The notes below the pieces were generated by a model that was not told the origin of the DNA, did not search any database, and saw only the letters and a list, made by a program, of their open reading frames with translations. A program made the translations under genes and the position numbers. A stretch of 64,000 bases of DNA from Deefgea chitinilytica (lineage in GTDB: Bacteria > Pseudomonadota > Gammaproteobacteria > Burkholderiales > Chitinibacteraceae), in assembly GCF_016881405.1 (NCBI RefSeq), contig NZ_WOFE01000001.1, forward strand, positions 558,001-622,000, written 5' to 3'. Positions 55,083-64,000 of this stretch are shown here, piece after piece. The stretch's first letter is position 1, and each line of letters opens with the position of its first letter.

Positions 55083-56056
55083 AGCAAGTTGTTTTTTTGA
55101 AGGACAATGATCCACGATTTAAGTGGTTAAGTTGGCGAGTGGGTGTGTTTGTCGGTGTTTTGAGTGTGGTGATATTGCTATTGTTGTTGGTGCTGGGAGA
55201 GCGGCAGGGTTTGTTTAGTAGTAAAGATAAAATTCATTTTGTTGCAGAGAGCGGTAGTGGTCTTAAGCCAGGGATGCAAGTTCGTTTGTCTGGTTTTCGT
55301 ATCGGTGTTGCGGATCGGGTTGAGTTGAACGAAGAAGCTAAGGTGGATGTGACTTTGCTGATCGAGCAGCAATATATGAAGTGGATTAAAGAGGATTCGA
55401 TCGCGATTTTGCAGCAAGAGGGGTTGATTGGCGATCACTATATCGAGATTGCTGGGGGTACCGCGAAAGCTAAACGCTTGTCAGAGGGCGGGGTATTGAT
55501 GTTTGCGCCGGCGCTGGGTATTGCAGATATTGCTCAAAACTTGAGTAATCGCACGTTGCCAATGATTGATTCAGTGCAACAGACGTTTGATTATATGAAT
55601 GATCCTAAAGGCGATCTTCGTTTAATGTTTGCCAATGTGCAGAAATTAACGGCAGATTTACATGAAACGCGAGAGAAATTAGATCAGTTGCTGGCGCGCG
55701 TTGATGGCGTAGTTAATGTCGAGGCTCGTGGTACTTTGCGTAGTGCGGATCAAATGCTGCGGCGAGCTGATAGTGTGGCGGCGGAGGTAAATGCAAAATT
55801 GTCGCCAGTGCTGATGGGGGCGGCGTCGATTGTGGTGAGTGCTGATTCTGCGGCGCAAGATGCTAGTGCGACGATGTCGGTGATTCGTAAAACGGTGGAG
55901 CACTCGGCACCACGTGTGCCGAGTTTGCTGCGTAATACCGATGAGCTGATTTATGGTGGGCGGCAAACTCTGGATGGTTTGCAGCAAAGCTGGCCGCTCA
56001 ACTCAATGCTAGCGCCGATTCCGTTGGATGTGCCTGCGCCGGAGAGTCGACGATGA
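55079..56056 (+). CDS. MlaD-family MCE-domain lipid transport protein
   Basis: The 325-residue protein has one N-terminal membrane helix (about 20-41), then an MCE domain (about 47-125: FVAESGSGLKPGMQVRLSGF, IGVADRVEL, GDHYIEIAGG). A long helical C-terminal region (about 150-300) contains NVEARGTLRSADQMLRRA repeats. MCE proteins form hexameric rings that carry lipids across the periplasm. The single MCE domain is MlaD/Mce-like, but the long helical tail resembles tube-forming MCE proteins, which may bridge further than E. coli MlaD. Overlaps both neighbours by ATGA. Confidence 0.87.
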   Translation: MKQVVFLKDNDPRFKWLSWRVGVFVGVLSVVILLLLLVLGERQGLFSSKDKIHFVAESGSGLKPGMQVRLSGFRIGVADRVELNEEAKVDVTLLIEQQYMKWIKEDSIAILQQEGLIGDHYIEIAGGTAKAKRLSEGGVLMFAPALGIADIAQNLSNRTLPMIDSVQQTFDYMNDPKGDLRLMFANVQKLTADLHETREKLDQLLARVDGVVNVEARGTLRSADQMLRRADSVAAEVNAKLSPVLMGAASIVVSADSAAQDASATMSVIRKTVEHSAPRVPSLLRNTDELIYGGRQTLDGLQQSWPLNSMLAPIPLDVPAPESRR

Positions 56057-56844
56057 GCGTGTGGCGTTTGGGGTTGTTTCTGCTGTTGAGTGCATTGGTC
56101 GCGTGTAGTTCGGCACCACAGGACTTGAAATCACCTGCACGTATGCAGGCAGAGCTGGCGCATCGTAATGCTTTGCAGGCAATACGTGATGGTCGGATCG
56201 AGAGTGCAGCCGTTGAATGGCAAACTGCATTGCTGTCTTATCAGTCGATTGATGATTGGCAAGGACAAGGTATGGCGCGTTTGGGTTTGGCGCAAATTCA
56301 ATCTCGCTTAGGTGATCGTTCTGCTGCAGAGCTGACCTTGGCTCCGATGTTGGCAACTGCGGCTTTTAGTGTTCAGCATCAAGCTCAGGCGGCATTACAA
56401 ATGGCGCAGCTAATGCAGTTGGGTGATGAGGTTCGTTCGGCTGAGTATTTGCGCATGGCACAAGCGCTGTGCGCTAGTCCTTGCCGATTTGAGGTGCAAA
56501 TCTTGAATTTGCAGGCAAAGCTTAATTTGCGGGCTGGCAGCTTAGAGGCTGCCGCTCGTTCGGCGCAGCAAGCCTTAGCGTTGTCAGGCTCCAGTCGAGT
56601 GGAGGCTGCTTTTTCGCAGCGAATTTTGGCTGAAGTGGCTTTATTGCAGCGGCAATATGCTGCTGCATTAACTTGGCTAGAGCAGGCGATTGTGCTCGAT
56701 CGGCAAAGTGCCGAGCCTTTATGGTTGCTGGATAATTATCGTTTGATGCAAGAAATTGCCCGCCAGTCGGGCGATGAGCAGTTGCTGGCACGAGCACAGG
56801 TTCATTTGTCTTCTTTGTGTGCAGCAATGGCTTGTTCTCCTTGA
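56053..56844 (+). CDS. TPR-type lipoprotein of the MCE operon
   Basis: The 263-residue protein has a lipoprotein signal with lipobox LVAC (Cys18), then helical repeats of the tetratricopeptide type: ALQAIRDGRIESAAVEWQTAL, LGLAQIQSRLGDRSAAELTL, LNLRAGSLEAAARSAQQAL and ALLQRQYAAALTWLEQAI. In many MCE operons this position holds a PqiC-type lipoprotein of a different fold, so a TPR lipoprotein is a variant. Residue +2 after the Cys is Ser, consistent with outer-membrane sorting. The stop codon overlaps the rpsB promoter -35. Confidence 0.75.
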   Translation: MSVWRLGLFLLLSALVACSSAPQDLKSPARMQAELAHRNALQAIRDGRIESAAVEWQTALLSYQSIDDWQGQGMARLGLAQIQSRLGDRSAAELTLAPMLATAAFSVQHQAQAALQMAQLMQLGDEVRSAEYLRMAQALCASPCRFEVQILNLQAKLNLRAGSLEAAARSAQQALALSGSSRVEAAFSQRILAEVALLQRQYAAALTWLEQAIVLDRQSAEPLWLLDNYRLMQEIARQSGDEQLLARAQVHLSSLCAAMACSP

Positions 56845-56869
56845 GTTGGCAGGGTGTTTGCTATATACT
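56841..56869 (+). promoter_or_regulatory. Sigma-70 promoter of the rpsB operon
   Basis: TTGAGT, a 17-bp spacer, then TATACT. It overlaps the stop codon of the lipoprotein gene and is about 145 bp before the rpsB start, leaving a long leader. Confidence 0.7.
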
Positions 56870-56923
56870 CCTGCGCTTGCTGTGGGAATGCGTTATTAAT
56901 TAGCGTTGTTTCGTAGTAAAAAT

Positions 56924-56984
56924 CCCGTCCACCCTCTCAAGGGTGCACTTCAAATGGTTTGAAGTGTCCCGTGTGGGCGGAAGA
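56924..56984 (+). promoter_or_regulatory. Structured rpsB leader, candidate S2 autoregulatory element
   Basis: Two hairpins, ACCC-TCTCAA-GGGT and CACTTCAAA-TGG-TTTGAAGTG, are enclosed by an outer pairing CCGTCC with GGGCGG, making a three-way junction in the 5' leader. Ribosomal protein S2 represses its own operon through an rpsB leader in gammaproteobacteria (established). The corresponding role here is inferred from position and shape. Confidence 0.55.
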
Positions 56985-57013
56985 CCTAACCCTGAGACAC
57001 ATTGGAGAATTAA

Positions 57014-57739
57014 ATGTCTGTAAGTATGCGCGATATGCTCGAAGCTGGCGTCCATTTTGGTCACCAAACCCGTTACTGGAACCCAAAAATGGGCAAGTAC
57101 ATCTTCGGTGCTCGCAACAAAATCCACATTATCAACTTAGAAAAAACTTTGCCATTGTTTGAAGATGCGATGAAATACATCCGTCAATTGTCTGCAAACA
57201 AAGGTAACGTATTGTTCGTTGGTACTAAACGCGCTGCTCGCGAAATCGTAGCTGAAGAAGCAGCTCGCGCAGGTGCGCCTTTCGTTGATCACCGCTGGTT
57301 GGGTGGTATGTTGACTAACTTTAAAACAGTTAAGCAATCACTCAAACGCCTGCAAGACATGAAAGCAGTTCTGGAAAATGCCGAAGGCAGTGGCTACGGC
57401 AAGAAAGAATTATTGATGATGAAACGTGATGTTGAAAAACTAGAGCGTTCATTGGGCGGTATTAAAGATATGGGCGGTTTGCCTGATGCAATCTTTGTTA
57501 TCGATACTGGCTACCAAAAAGGCGCGATCGTTGAAGCCATCAAATTGGGTATCCCTGTGATCGGTGTGGTTGATACCAACAATAGCCCAGATGGTATCGA
57601 TTTCGTAATTCCAGGTAACGATGACTCTTCTCGTGCGATTCGTTTGTACGCACGTGCTGCTGCAGATGCAGTGCTTGAAGGCCGCAATCAAGCAACTCAA
57701 GCACTAGTTGCTGCCGTTGCTGAAGCTGCTGCTGAGTAA
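57014..57739 (+). CDS. rpsB: 30S ribosomal protein S2
   Basis: The 241-residue protein starts [20 protein letters not shown] and has the conserved [16 protein letters not shown] and [18 protein letters not shown] stretches. [26 protein letters not shown] follows near residue 180. Ribosome site TTGGAGAA. First gene of the translation/envelope cluster that continues to the window end. Its codon use looks more biased than that of neighbours, as expected for a highly expressed gene. Confidence 0.97.
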   Translation: MSVSMRDMLEAGVHFGHQTRYWNPKMGKYIFGARNKIHIINLEKTLPLFEDAMKYIRQLSANKGNVLFVGTKRAAREIVAEEAARAGAPFVDHRWLGGMLTNFKTVKQSLKRLQDMKAVLENAEGSGYGKKELLMMKRDVEKLERSLGGIKDMGGLPDAIFVIDTGYQKGAIVEAIKLGIPVIGVVDTNNSPDGIDFVIPGNDDSSRAIRLYARAAADAVLEGRNQATQALVAAVAEAAAE

Positions 57740-57763
57740 GCCTAGCGGCAAAGCGATATCAAG

Positions 57764-57788
57764 AAAAAGGGGCATCTGCCCCTTTTTT
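57764..57788 (+). terminator. Terminator/attenuator between rpsB and tsf
   Basis: AAGGGGC-ATCT-GCCCCTT with a T run. It probably lets only part of the transcription proceed into tsf, or serves as the 3' end of an rpsB mRNA. Confidence 0.75.
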
Positions 57789-57836
57789 GTAATGTTTGTC
57801 TAATAAAATGTAAATTCCCGTTCTGGAGAAAATTAA

Positions 57837-58715
57837 ATGTCTGCTATTACTGCAAAAATGGTTGCTGAGCTACGTGAATTAACCGGCCTTGGCATGATGG
57901 AGTGCAAGAAAGCGTTGGTTGAGACTGAAGGTGACGTAAAAAAAGCTGAAGAGCTACTCCGCATTAAATCGGGTAACAAAGCCTCTAAAATGGCTGGCCG
58001 TACAGCTGCAGAAGGTGTAGTAAAGGCATTTATTTCTGATGATAAAAAAGTTGGTGCGATCATTGAAGTAAATTGCGAGACTGACTTTGTTGGTAAAGAT
58101 GAAGGCTTTGGTGCATTTGCAGCTGCTTGCGCGAAAGCAGTTGTAGCTGGTAATCCAGCGAATGTTGAAGAGTTAGCTGCCGTTGTTACTGATTCTGGCG
58201 AAACTGTTGAAGACTTGCGTAAAGCAATCGTTGCTAAGCTTGGCGAGAACATGACTCTACGTCGCTTTGTACGCTATGAAACTGAAGGTCAATTAGCTGC
58301 TTATATTCACGGTGCGAAAGTAGGTGTGTTGGTTGATTTTGCTGGTGGTGACGAGCAATTGGGTAAAGATGTTGCTATGCACATTGCTGCAGCAAAACCT
58401 AAGGCATTGGATGCCTCAGGTGTGGATCCAGAGGCAATTGAAACCGAACGTCGCGTTGCTATCGAGCGCGCTAAAGAAGCTGGCAAGCCAGAAGCAATGC
58501 TGGAAAAGATCGCAGAAGGTACAGTTCAAAAGTATCTTAAAGATGTAACTTTGTTGTCTCAATCATTTGTTAAAGATGACAAGCTCACCATCGAACAATT
58601 GTTGAAATCTAAATCAGCAACTGTCAATGCATTTACGATGTTGGTTGTGGGTGAAGGCATTGAAAAGAAAGTAGTAGACTACGCAGCGGAAGTTGCTGCA
58701 GCTGCACAACTTTAA
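57837..58715 (+). CDS. tsf: Elongation factor Ts
   Basis: The 292-residue guanine-nucleotide exchange factor for EF-Tu. The UBA-like N-terminus has [21 protein letters not shown]. The core signature [15 protein letters not shown] appears here as [22 protein letters not shown] near residue 70, and the C-terminal part is typical with [18 protein letters not shown]. Ribosome site TGGAGAAA. Normal length. Followed by a G/C-rich hairpin. Confidence 0.97.
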   Translation: MSAITAKMVAELRELTGLGMMECKKALVETEGDVKKAEELLRIKSGNKASKMAGRTAAEGVVKAFISDDKKVGAIIEVNCETDFVGKDEGFGAFAAACAKAVVAGNPANVEELAAVVTDSGETVEDLRKAIVAKLGENMTLRRFVRYETEGQLAAYIHGAKVGVLVDFAGGDEQLGKDVAMHIAAAKPKALDASGVDPEAIETERRVAIERAKEAGKPEAMLEKIAEGTVQKYLKDVTLLSQSFVKDDKLTIEQLLKSKSATVNAFTMLVVGEGIEKKVVDYAAEVAAAAQL

Positions 58716-58739
58716 GTCTAATCTAAAGACTTGAATGAG

Positions 58740-58764
58740 CGCCGCACGGTAACGTGCGGCGTTT
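58740..58764 (+). terminator. Hairpin between tsf and pyrH
   Basis: CGCCGCACG-GTAA-CGTGCGGCG is a 9-bp perfect stem followed only by TTTG. It is a strong stem with a weak T run, so a partial terminator or mRNA boundary. Confidence 0.55.
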
Positions 58765-58801
58765 GTACGACCACGATCACGCACATTAAAAGGATAAATA
58801 T

Positions 58802-59521
58802 ATGAGTCAAGCCACAAAATACAAACGAATTTTGTTGAAACTCTCCGGTGAGGCGTTGATGGGGGACGATAGCTACGGTATTAATCGTGCAACCATCGAT
58901 CGGATTGTCCAGGAAGTGAAAGAGGTTGTCGATTTGGGTGTCCAAGTGGCCGTAGTGATTGGTGGCGGAAACATTTTCCGTGGTGTTGCTCCTGCAGCAT
59001 CAGGAATGGATCGCGCAACGGCAGATTACATGGGGATGCTAGCAACCGTGATGAATGCACTTGCCCTGCAAGATGCAATGAAGCGCGCAGGTATTATTGC
59101 CCGTGTTCAATCTGCATTAACGATTGCTCAAGTTGCTGAGCCTTATGTTCGTGGCAAAGCAATTCAATATCTCGAAGAAAATAAAGTGGTCATCTTTGGT
59201 GCAGGTACTGGTAATCCGTTTTTTACGACGGATACTGCAGCGGCCTTGCGCGGCATGGAGATGGGGGCTGATATCGTCATTAAAGCAACTAAGGTTGATG
59301 GTGTATATACTGACGATCCTAAGAAAAATCCGGATGCGGTTCGCTATCAGACTGTTACGTTTGATGAAGTCATTAGCCGCAATCTCAAAGTGATGGATGC
59401 AACGGCTTTTGCCTTATGTCGTGATCAAAAAATGAATATTTGTGTGCTGAGTATCTTCAAGGCTGGCGCTTTAAAGCGTATGGTACTTGGGGAAGACGAG
59501 GGTACACTGGTACACTGCTGA
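58802..59521 (+). CDS. pyrH: Uridylate kinase PyrH
   Basis: The 239-residue hexameric UMP kinase makes UDP for RNA, DNA and peptidoglycan precursors. It belongs to the amino-acid-kinase fold: [14 protein letters not shown] at residue 8, [10 protein letters not shown] near 55, [18 protein letters not shown] near 75, the ATP region [19 protein letters not shown] near 135, and [17 protein letters not shown] near 160. Ribosome site AAAAGGATAA. Standard position between tsf and frr. Confidence 0.96.
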   Translation: MSQATKYKRILLKLSGEALMGDDSYGINRATIDRIVQEVKEVVDLGVQVAVVIGGGNIFRGVAPAASGMDRATADYMGMLATVMNALALQDAMKRAGIIARVQSALTIAQVAEPYVRGKAIQYLEENKVVIFGAGTGNPFFTTDTAAALRGMEMGADIVIKATKVDGVYTDDPKKNPDAVRYQTVTFDEVISRNLKVMDATAFALCRDQKMNICVLSIFKAGALKRMVLGEDEGTLVHC

Positions 59522-59543
59522 TATTGTTAATTCGCAAGGCGAC

Positions 59544-59571
59544 GGGCGGAGCAATTTTCCGCCTGTTTTTT
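59544..59571 (+). terminator. Terminator-like hairpin between pyrH and frr
   Basis: GGCGGA-N7-TCCGCC (extended by a G-T wobble) with TGTTTTTT after it. Confidence 0.65.
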
Positions 59572-59592
59572 ATTGCTGCTAGAGGTTAAATG

Positions 59593-60150
59593 ATGATTGC
59601 TGATTTAAAAAAAACTACCGAAGCCAAGATGCAAAAAACGGCCGAGAAACTGCGCACTGATTTAGCTAAAGTTCGTACCGGTCGCGCACATACTGGTTTG
59701 TTGGATCATGTACAGGTTGATTACTGGGGTAGCATGGTGCCAGTGAATCAAGTGGCTAATATTACCTTGATTGACTCTCGCACGATTGGTGTTCAGCCAT
59801 GGGAAAAACCAATGGTGGCCAAAGTGGAAAAAGCAATTCGTGATTGTGATTTGGGATTGAATCCGGCTTCACAAGGTGATTTGATTCGTGTTCCGATGCC
59901 GATGTTGACAGAAGAGCGCCGCAAAGACTTGATTAAAGTGGTTCGTGCTGAAACTGAAGAAGCGCGTGTTGCGATGCGTAATGTGCGCCGAGATGCGAAT
60001 GATCAGATGAAGCGAGCAATTAAGGACAAAGAAATTTCTGAAGACGATGAGCGTAAAGGCCAGGAAGAAATTCAGAAACTCACTGATAAGTATATCGCCG
60101 AGCTAGACAAGCAACTTGCAGAGAAAGAAAAAGAACTGTTGACGGTTTAA
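59593..60150 (+). CDS. frr: Ribosome recycling factor
   Basis: The 185-residue factor splits post-termination ribosomes with EF-G. It begins [16 protein letters not shown] and has [21 protein letters not shown] and the closing helical bundle ([20 protein letters not shown]). Two adjacent ATGs exist; the second gives exactly the usual 185 residues and the better distance (7 nt) to GAGG, so it is chosen. Starts 30 bp ahead of uppS on the same transcript. Confidence 0.96.
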   Translation: MIADLKKTTEAKMQKTAEKLRTDLAKVRTGRAHTGLLDHVQVDYWGSMVPVNQVANITLIDSRTIGVQPWEKPMVAKVEKAIRDCDLGLNPASQGDLIRVPMPMLTEERRKDLIKVVRAETEEARVAMRNVRRDANDQMKRAIKDKEISEDDERKGQEEIQKLTDKYIAELDKQLAEKEKELLTV

Positions 60151-60179
60151 AAAAACGATTTAGGTAGGCGGAAAAAAAC

Positions 60180-60938
60180 GTGGCTTTATTCTCTCGCGAG
60201 CGCGAAGAACCGAATGTATTGAACGGTAAAATTCCTCAGCACATTGCAGTGATTATGGATGGCAATGGCCGCTGGGCTAAACAGCGGCTGATGCCGCGTG
60301 TGTTTGGTCATAAGAAAGGCGTTGATTCCTTGCGCGAAGTGATTACGACTTGCAAAGAATGGGGGGTTCAATACCTAACGGTGTTTGCGTTCTCAAGCGA
60401 AAACTGGCGCAGACCCGCTGATGAAGTCACGTTTTTGATGGGACTGTTTCTGCAAGTTTTGCAGTCCGAAGTCGAGCGAATGTATCGAAATAATATTCAG
60501 CTTAAAGTGATTGGTAATCGCAGTCACTTTTCCGCTGAATTGTTACAGATGATTGAAGCGGCAGAATTAAAAACAGCCGAAAATACCGGTTTGGTCTTAA
60601 CCATCGCTGCTGATTATGGTGGGCATTGGGATGTGATGCAGGCTACTCAGCGCTTGTTGCAAGCGAGTCCTGAGTTGTTGGCGTGTTTTACAGAGTCTGA
60701 CCTACAACCCTATCTTTCGATGGCCTACGCGCCCGATCCCGATTTATTCATACGCACAGGTGGTGAGCAACGCATTAGTAATTTTTTGCTGTGGCAGTTA
60801 GCTTATACCGAATTGTACTTCACTGATTTGCCTTGGCCTGATTTTGGTCGTGCCGCTTTGGGTGATGCCATTTTGTGGTACCAAGGGCGTGAGCGACGCT
60901 TTGGGCGAATTAGTGAACAACTCGATGCGACAAAGTAA
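60180..60938 (+). CDS. uppS: Undecaprenyl diphosphate synthase UppS
   Basis: The 252-residue cis-prenyltransferase makes the C55 lipid carrier for cell-wall synthesis. HIAVIMDGNGRWAKQR carries the catalytic Asp27; YLTVFAFSSENWRRP near 75 and the C-terminal PDLFIRTGGEQRISNFLLWQ near 190 are canonical. The start is GTG, with GGCGG about 10 nt upstream; no better ATG exists before the conserved region. The 3-bp gap to cdsA implies coupling. Confidence 0.95.
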   Translation: MALFSREREEPNVLNGKIPQHIAVIMDGNGRWAKQRLMPRVFGHKKGVDSLREVITTCKEWGVQYLTVFAFSSENWRRPADEVTFLMGLFLQVLQSEVERMYRNNIQLKVIGNRSHFSAELLQMIEAAELKTAENTGLVLTIAADYGGHWDVMQATQRLLQASPELLACFTESDLQPYLSMAYAPDPDLFIRTGGEQRISNFLLWQLAYTELYFTDLPWPDFGRAALGDAILWYQGRERRFGRISEQLDATK

Positions 60939-60941
60939 ATT

Positions 60942-61769
60942 ATGCTAAAAACCCGTGTTCTCACAGCGTTGCTGCTGCTGCCCATCATTGTTATTGCCTT
61001 ATTTTATTTTTCTTCTGCCGCTTGGATGTTTTTTTGTGCATTGCTAATGGCGCTAGGAGCGTGGGAGTGGAAAGATATCGCTGGCATGAGTGGTATTGTT
61101 GCCAAAATATATCCTGTTTTAACTGCAGGCATATTTTTACTCTGCGTTAATTTTGCCCCAGCTTATTTTCAGTATGGTTTGCTGTTAGCCTCTTTGGGTT
61201 TTTGGTTAGTGTTTGTGCCGTGCTGGCTGCGATTTAAATGGCCTTTGCTTAATGCTGGTAATTTAAATGTGTTCAGTGGTTGGGCTTTATTGATTCCTGC
61301 TGGTTTGGCCATGGTGATATTGCGCGGTGATGGATGGCCTTTGCTGATGATTATGGCTGTTGCATGGATTGCCGACAGCTTTGCCTATTTTTCGGGCAAG
61401 GCATTTGGGAAAAGAAAATTAGCGCCAACGATTAGTCCTGGTAAGAGTTGGGAGGGGGTATATGGCGGTACCTTTGCAGTAGTCTGTTATTTTATGGTTA
61501 TACCTAAACCTTTTTCTTTTTTGCCTTTCATTTCGTCATTACAAAATACCAAAGGCCAAGTGCTGTTATGGGCTATCTTCGCGGTGGTGATTACTGCTGT
61601 GAGTGTGATGGGGGATTTGCTGGAGTCTATGCTCAAGCGTCAACGCGGCATTAAAGACAGTAGCCATATGTTGCCTGGACATGGTGGCATTTTGGATCGC
61701 ATCGATAGCTTGCTGGCAATATTACCCGTTTCAGCAGCGATTTATCTGTTACATCTAATGCCTCTGTAA
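60942..61769 (+). CDS. cdsA: Phosphatidate cytidylyltransferase CdsA
   Basis: The 275-residue inner-membrane enzyme forms CDP-diacylglycerol for phospholipid synthesis. It has about eight hydrophobic helices. The cytoplasmic [12 protein letters not shown] motif lies near residue 165, and the C-terminal CDP-alcohol signature is [20 protein letters not shown] followed by [13 protein letters not shown]. Length normal. It is embedded in the uppS-cdsA-ispC-rseP run shared by many proteobacteria. Confidence 0.95.
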   Translation: MLKTRVLTALLLLPIIVIALFYFSSAAWMFFCALLMALGAWEWKDIAGMSGIVAKIYPVLTAGIFLLCVNFAPAYFQYGLLLASLGFWLVFVPCWLRFKWPLLNAGNLNVFSGWALLIPAGLAMVILRGDGWPLLMIMAVAWIADSFAYFSGKAFGKRKLAPTISPGKSWEGVYGGTFAVVCYFMVIPKPFSFLPFISSLQNTKGQVLLWAIFAVVITAVSVMGDLLESMLKRQRGIKDSSHMLPGHGGILDRIDSLLAILPVSAAIYLLHLMPL

Positions 61770-61785
61770 AAAGCGATATAAAATC

Positions 61786-62994
61786 ATGCAGCAACAAATT
61801 GTGACCGTATTGGGTGCAACCGGCAGTATTGGCACGAATACTTTGGATGTGATTGAGCGACACCCTGAGCGTTATCAAGTTTATGCGCTCAGTGCTGCAA
61901 CGCAAATTGAAAAGCTCATTGCCGCGTGCGAAAAGCACAGACCAAAACATGCCGTGGTATTAGATGAGGTCAGTGCGGAACAACTTAGCCGTGGCTTACG
62001 TTTACGCGGTCTTGAAACGCAGGTGAGTTTTGGCTCACAAGCATTAATTGAAATTTCAACTGCACCAGAAGTGACAACAGTAATGGCCGCAATTGTGGGG
62101 GCCGCAGGTATGTCTGCAACACTGGCTGCTGCAAAGGCTTCTAAGCGAGTACTGCTTGCAAATAAAGAGACGCTGGTTTTGGCAGGGCAGCTTTTTATGG
62201 ATGCTGCGTCACATTCTGCTTCTGTGTTGCTGCCGATTGATAGTGAGCACAACGCCATTTTTCAAGCTTTACCGGCGGCATATCGTGAAAACCCATATCA
62301 ATCTTCGTTGGCTGAAGTTGGTATTGAGCGAATTTTATTGACTGCATCGGGTGGCCCATTTCGTACTCGTGAATTAGCGACCTTTGCGGACATTACAGTT
62401 GCTGAAGCGGTTAAGCATCCCAATTGGTCTATGGGTAGAAAAATATCGGTAGATTCTGCCAGTATGATGAATAAGGGTTTGGAGGTAATCGAAGCCCGTT
62501 GGTTGTTTAATGCTCTCGCAGATCAGATTCAAGTTGTAGTTCATCCGCAAAGTGTCATCCATTCCATGGTGCAGTATCGTGACGGCTCAGTGTTGGCCCA
62601 ATTAGGTTCGCCTGATATGCGTACGCCAATTGCCTATGGTCTGGCATACCCAGAGCGTATTGATGCTGGGGTTCAGCCCTTGGATTTGTTTGCGGTAGGG
62701 CGCTTAGATTTTAGTCCGCCAGATACGACACGTTTTCCTTGTTTGGGTTTGGCCTTTTCTGCGTTAAAGCAAGGTGGTGCGGCACCTGCAGTACTTAATG
62801 CGGCGAATGAGATTGCTGTAGAGGCTTTTTTGAATGAACGAATCAAGTTCATTGAAATACCGCAGGTGATTGATGCAGCCTTAAGCCAACTCGCTACGCT
62901 TCCCTCTATGAGTATTGAGCAGTTACTTGAAGCGGACGCTCAATCGCGCGTTTTTGCCACGCAGTTTATTCAAAGCAAGTTATCGTCATGCTGA
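61786..62994 (+). CDS. ispC: 1-deoxy-D-xylulose 5-phosphate reductoisomerase (IspC/Dxr)
   Basis: The 402-residue NADPH-dependent enzyme makes MEP, the committed step of the non-mevalonate isoprenoid pathway. NADPH site [15 protein letters not shown] at residue 8; [13 protein letters not shown] near 127; metal/substrate residues in [11 protein letters not shown] and [29 protein letters not shown] near 222; and the C-terminal helical domain. It overlaps the rseP start by 7 bp. It supplies precursors for UppS upstream. Confidence 0.95.
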   Translation: MQQQIVTVLGATGSIGTNTLDVIERHPERYQVYALSAATQIEKLIAACEKHRPKHAVVLDEVSAEQLSRGLRLRGLETQVSFGSQALIEISTAPEVTTVMAAIVGAAGMSATLAAAKASKRVLLANKETLVLAGQLFMDAASHSASVLLPIDSEHNAIFQALPAAYRENPYQSSLAEVGIERILLTASGGPFRTRELATFADITVAEAVKHPNWSMGRKISVDSASMMNKGLEVIEARWLFNALADQIQVVVHPQSVIHSMVQYRDGSVLAQLGSPDMRTPIAYGLAYPERIDAGVQPLDLFAVGRLDFSPPDTTRFPCLGLAFSALKQGGAAPAVLNAANEIAVEAFLNERIKFIEIPQVIDAALSQLATLPSMSIEQLLEADAQSRVFATQFIQSKLSSC

Positions 62995-64000
62995 CTTTTT
63001 TTGCATTTATATTTGCAATTGGTTTACTCGTGTTTATTCACGAGTTTGGGCACTACTGGGTCGCGAGACGGTGTGGTGTTGGCGTACTCACATTTTCAAT
63101 TGGTTTTGGCAAGCCAATCTATCAATGGCAGCGCGGCCAGACTACGTGGCAAATTGCCGCAATTCCGCTGGGTGGCTTTGTTAAAATGGTTGGTGAAGCA
63201 GACGAGCCTGTTGCGGCTGAGTTGCGTCAATGTGCATTTAATACTCAGCATCCGGCAAAAAAAATGGCGATTGCATTTGCTGGGCCATTCATTAATTTAT
63301 TATTTGCTGCCTTAGTTTATGCAGGTTTGTTTGCATATGGGGTGGTGAGTTTGAAACCAATTGTTGGCTCGGTCGTTGCTGAAAGCGTTGCTGCAAAAGC
63401 GGGTTTGCGTTCAGGCGATATGATTACTGCTGTAAACGCTGAACAGGTCTCGAATTGGGAGCAGGTGCAGATGGGATTATTTGCTGCTGCCGGTCAGCCT
63501 GAATTGTCAATTGAAGCTAAAACCAAAGAAGGTAGTTTAAGGCATTTTACATTAGATTTAGATCGAATCAGTGCTGCTGAATTTGATCAAAAAATTTTGG
63601 CCCGATTGGGCTTGTCTCCATTTGCTGTTACGAATCAAATTGCTTATGTACAAGCAAACAGCCCTGCAGAGCGTGCAGGCATCAAAGTTGGCGACTGGCT
63701 TGTGGCAATAAATCATGAAGAAATGAAAACTTGGTCAGAGTTTCAAACTGTTATTGCTCAACTTCCGGCTTCGGTCGTGCCTATTACTGTTCGCCGTGGT
63801 CAAGATCTCGTTCAGCTCAGCGTGACTCCTGATGTTGTTGAGCATAATGGGCAAAAAATCGGGCGAATTGGTGTGAGTCCTAGTAATGATGAGCGTTTGT
63901 ATCAGGCGATGCAGCAAACAATAAGGCTATCACCTGTTGATGCTGTGTTGGCTGGTATTGCGAAGACATACGATCTTTCGATATTAACGGTCAAGATGTT
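62988..64000 (+). CDS. rseP: Site-2 zinc protease RseP, 3' truncated by window edge
   Basis: 337 codons are visible without a stop. Zinc-binding HEFGH puts His18, Glu19 and His22 in the first membrane helix ([20 protein letters not shown]). [12 protein letters not shown] follows near residue 62, then two PDZ domains (about 115-190 with [15 protein letters not shown], and about 215-290 with [15 protein letters not shown]). The second half of the active site (LDG motif) lies beyond the window. It cleaves anti-sigma factor RseA-type substrates and signal-peptide remnants (family knowledge). The ATG lies inside the end of ispC. Confidence 0.93.
   Translation, partial: MLTFFAFIFAIGLLVFIHEFGHYWVARRCGVGVLTFSIGFGKPIYQWQRGQTTWQIAAIPLGGFVKMVGEADEPVAAELRQCAFNTQHPAKKMAIAFAGPFINLLFAALVYAGLFAYGVVSLKPIVGSVVAESVAAKAGLRSGDMITAVNAEQVSNWEQVQMGLFAAAGQPELSIEAKTKEGSLRHFTLDLDRISAAEFDQKILARLGLSPFAVTNQIAYVQANSPAERAGIKVGDWLVAINHEEMKTWSEFQTVIAQLPASVVPITVRRGQDLVQLSVTPDVVEHNGQKIGRIGVSPSNDERLYQAMQQTIRLSPVDAVLAGIAKTYDLSILTVKM

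Overview
The window reads as chromosomal DNA of a Gram-negative betaproteobacterium, most likely of the Neisseriales (Chitinibacteraceae/Chromobacteriaceae type). This is an inference from the protein sequences, the conserved rpsB-tsf-pyrH-frr-uppS-cdsA-ispC-rseP order, outer-membrane biogenesis genes (tamAB, MCE transport) and class I polyhydroxyalkanoate genes. Base composition is moderate, coding density is high, and I see no prophage, insertion sequence, CRISPR array, tRNA or rRNA. Most of the window is core chromosome; the unusual features are regulatory or are variants of known systems.

Layout. Bases 1-8026 hold a fatty-acid beta-oxidation cluster: the tail of a TetR-type regulator, fadE, a FadL-type porin, a fused hydroxyacyl-CoA dehydrogenase/enoyl-CoA hydratase in the FadN domain order, and fadA. 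A chalcone-isomerase-like secreted protein follows. Next is a short transcription unit (30-codon ORF, C-rich segment, strong terminator) directly in front of tamA-tamB. comF and bioB face each other's flanks, followed by a leftward copper operon copA-copZ-csoR with two palindromic operator candidates and a membrane c-type heme protein upstream. rnfH and ratA run leftward; dnaB, a cupin gene and an ftsK without membrane segments run rightward. Bases 26,400-35,400 carry a DUF805 protein, an imelysin-like protein, proS, a lytic transglycosylase, pbpG, phaC and a phaA-type thiolase.

Bases 35,400-44,700 are mostly leftward: mscL, rlmM, an orphan histidine kinase, a CbiM-like membrane protein, an alpha/beta hydrolase, a thioredoxin-like [2Fe-2S] protein, an unrecognised 362-residue protein, acyP and metG. 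A 1428-residue hybrid kinase, a TRIC-type channel, a Nudix hydrolase and typA run rightward; trxB runs leftward. Bases 53,827-56,844 hold a four-gene MCE/Mla-type lipid-transport operon whose ATPase position is filled by a short protein without a Walker A motif. From 56,841 to the end is the translation/envelope cluster, with an S2-type leader before rpsB and terminator-like hairpins between its first genes.

The most interesting observations are: (i) the pseudo-ATPase in the MCE operon; (ii) a CsoR-family repressor lacking two of the three Cu(I) ligands although it sits in a copper operon; (iii) the small ORF/RNA unit in front of tamA; (iv) six intergenic elements of 47-48 bp with inverted GGGTAT/ATACC ends; (v) an FtsK without a membrane domain. 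All calls come from reading the sequence; no database search was possible.
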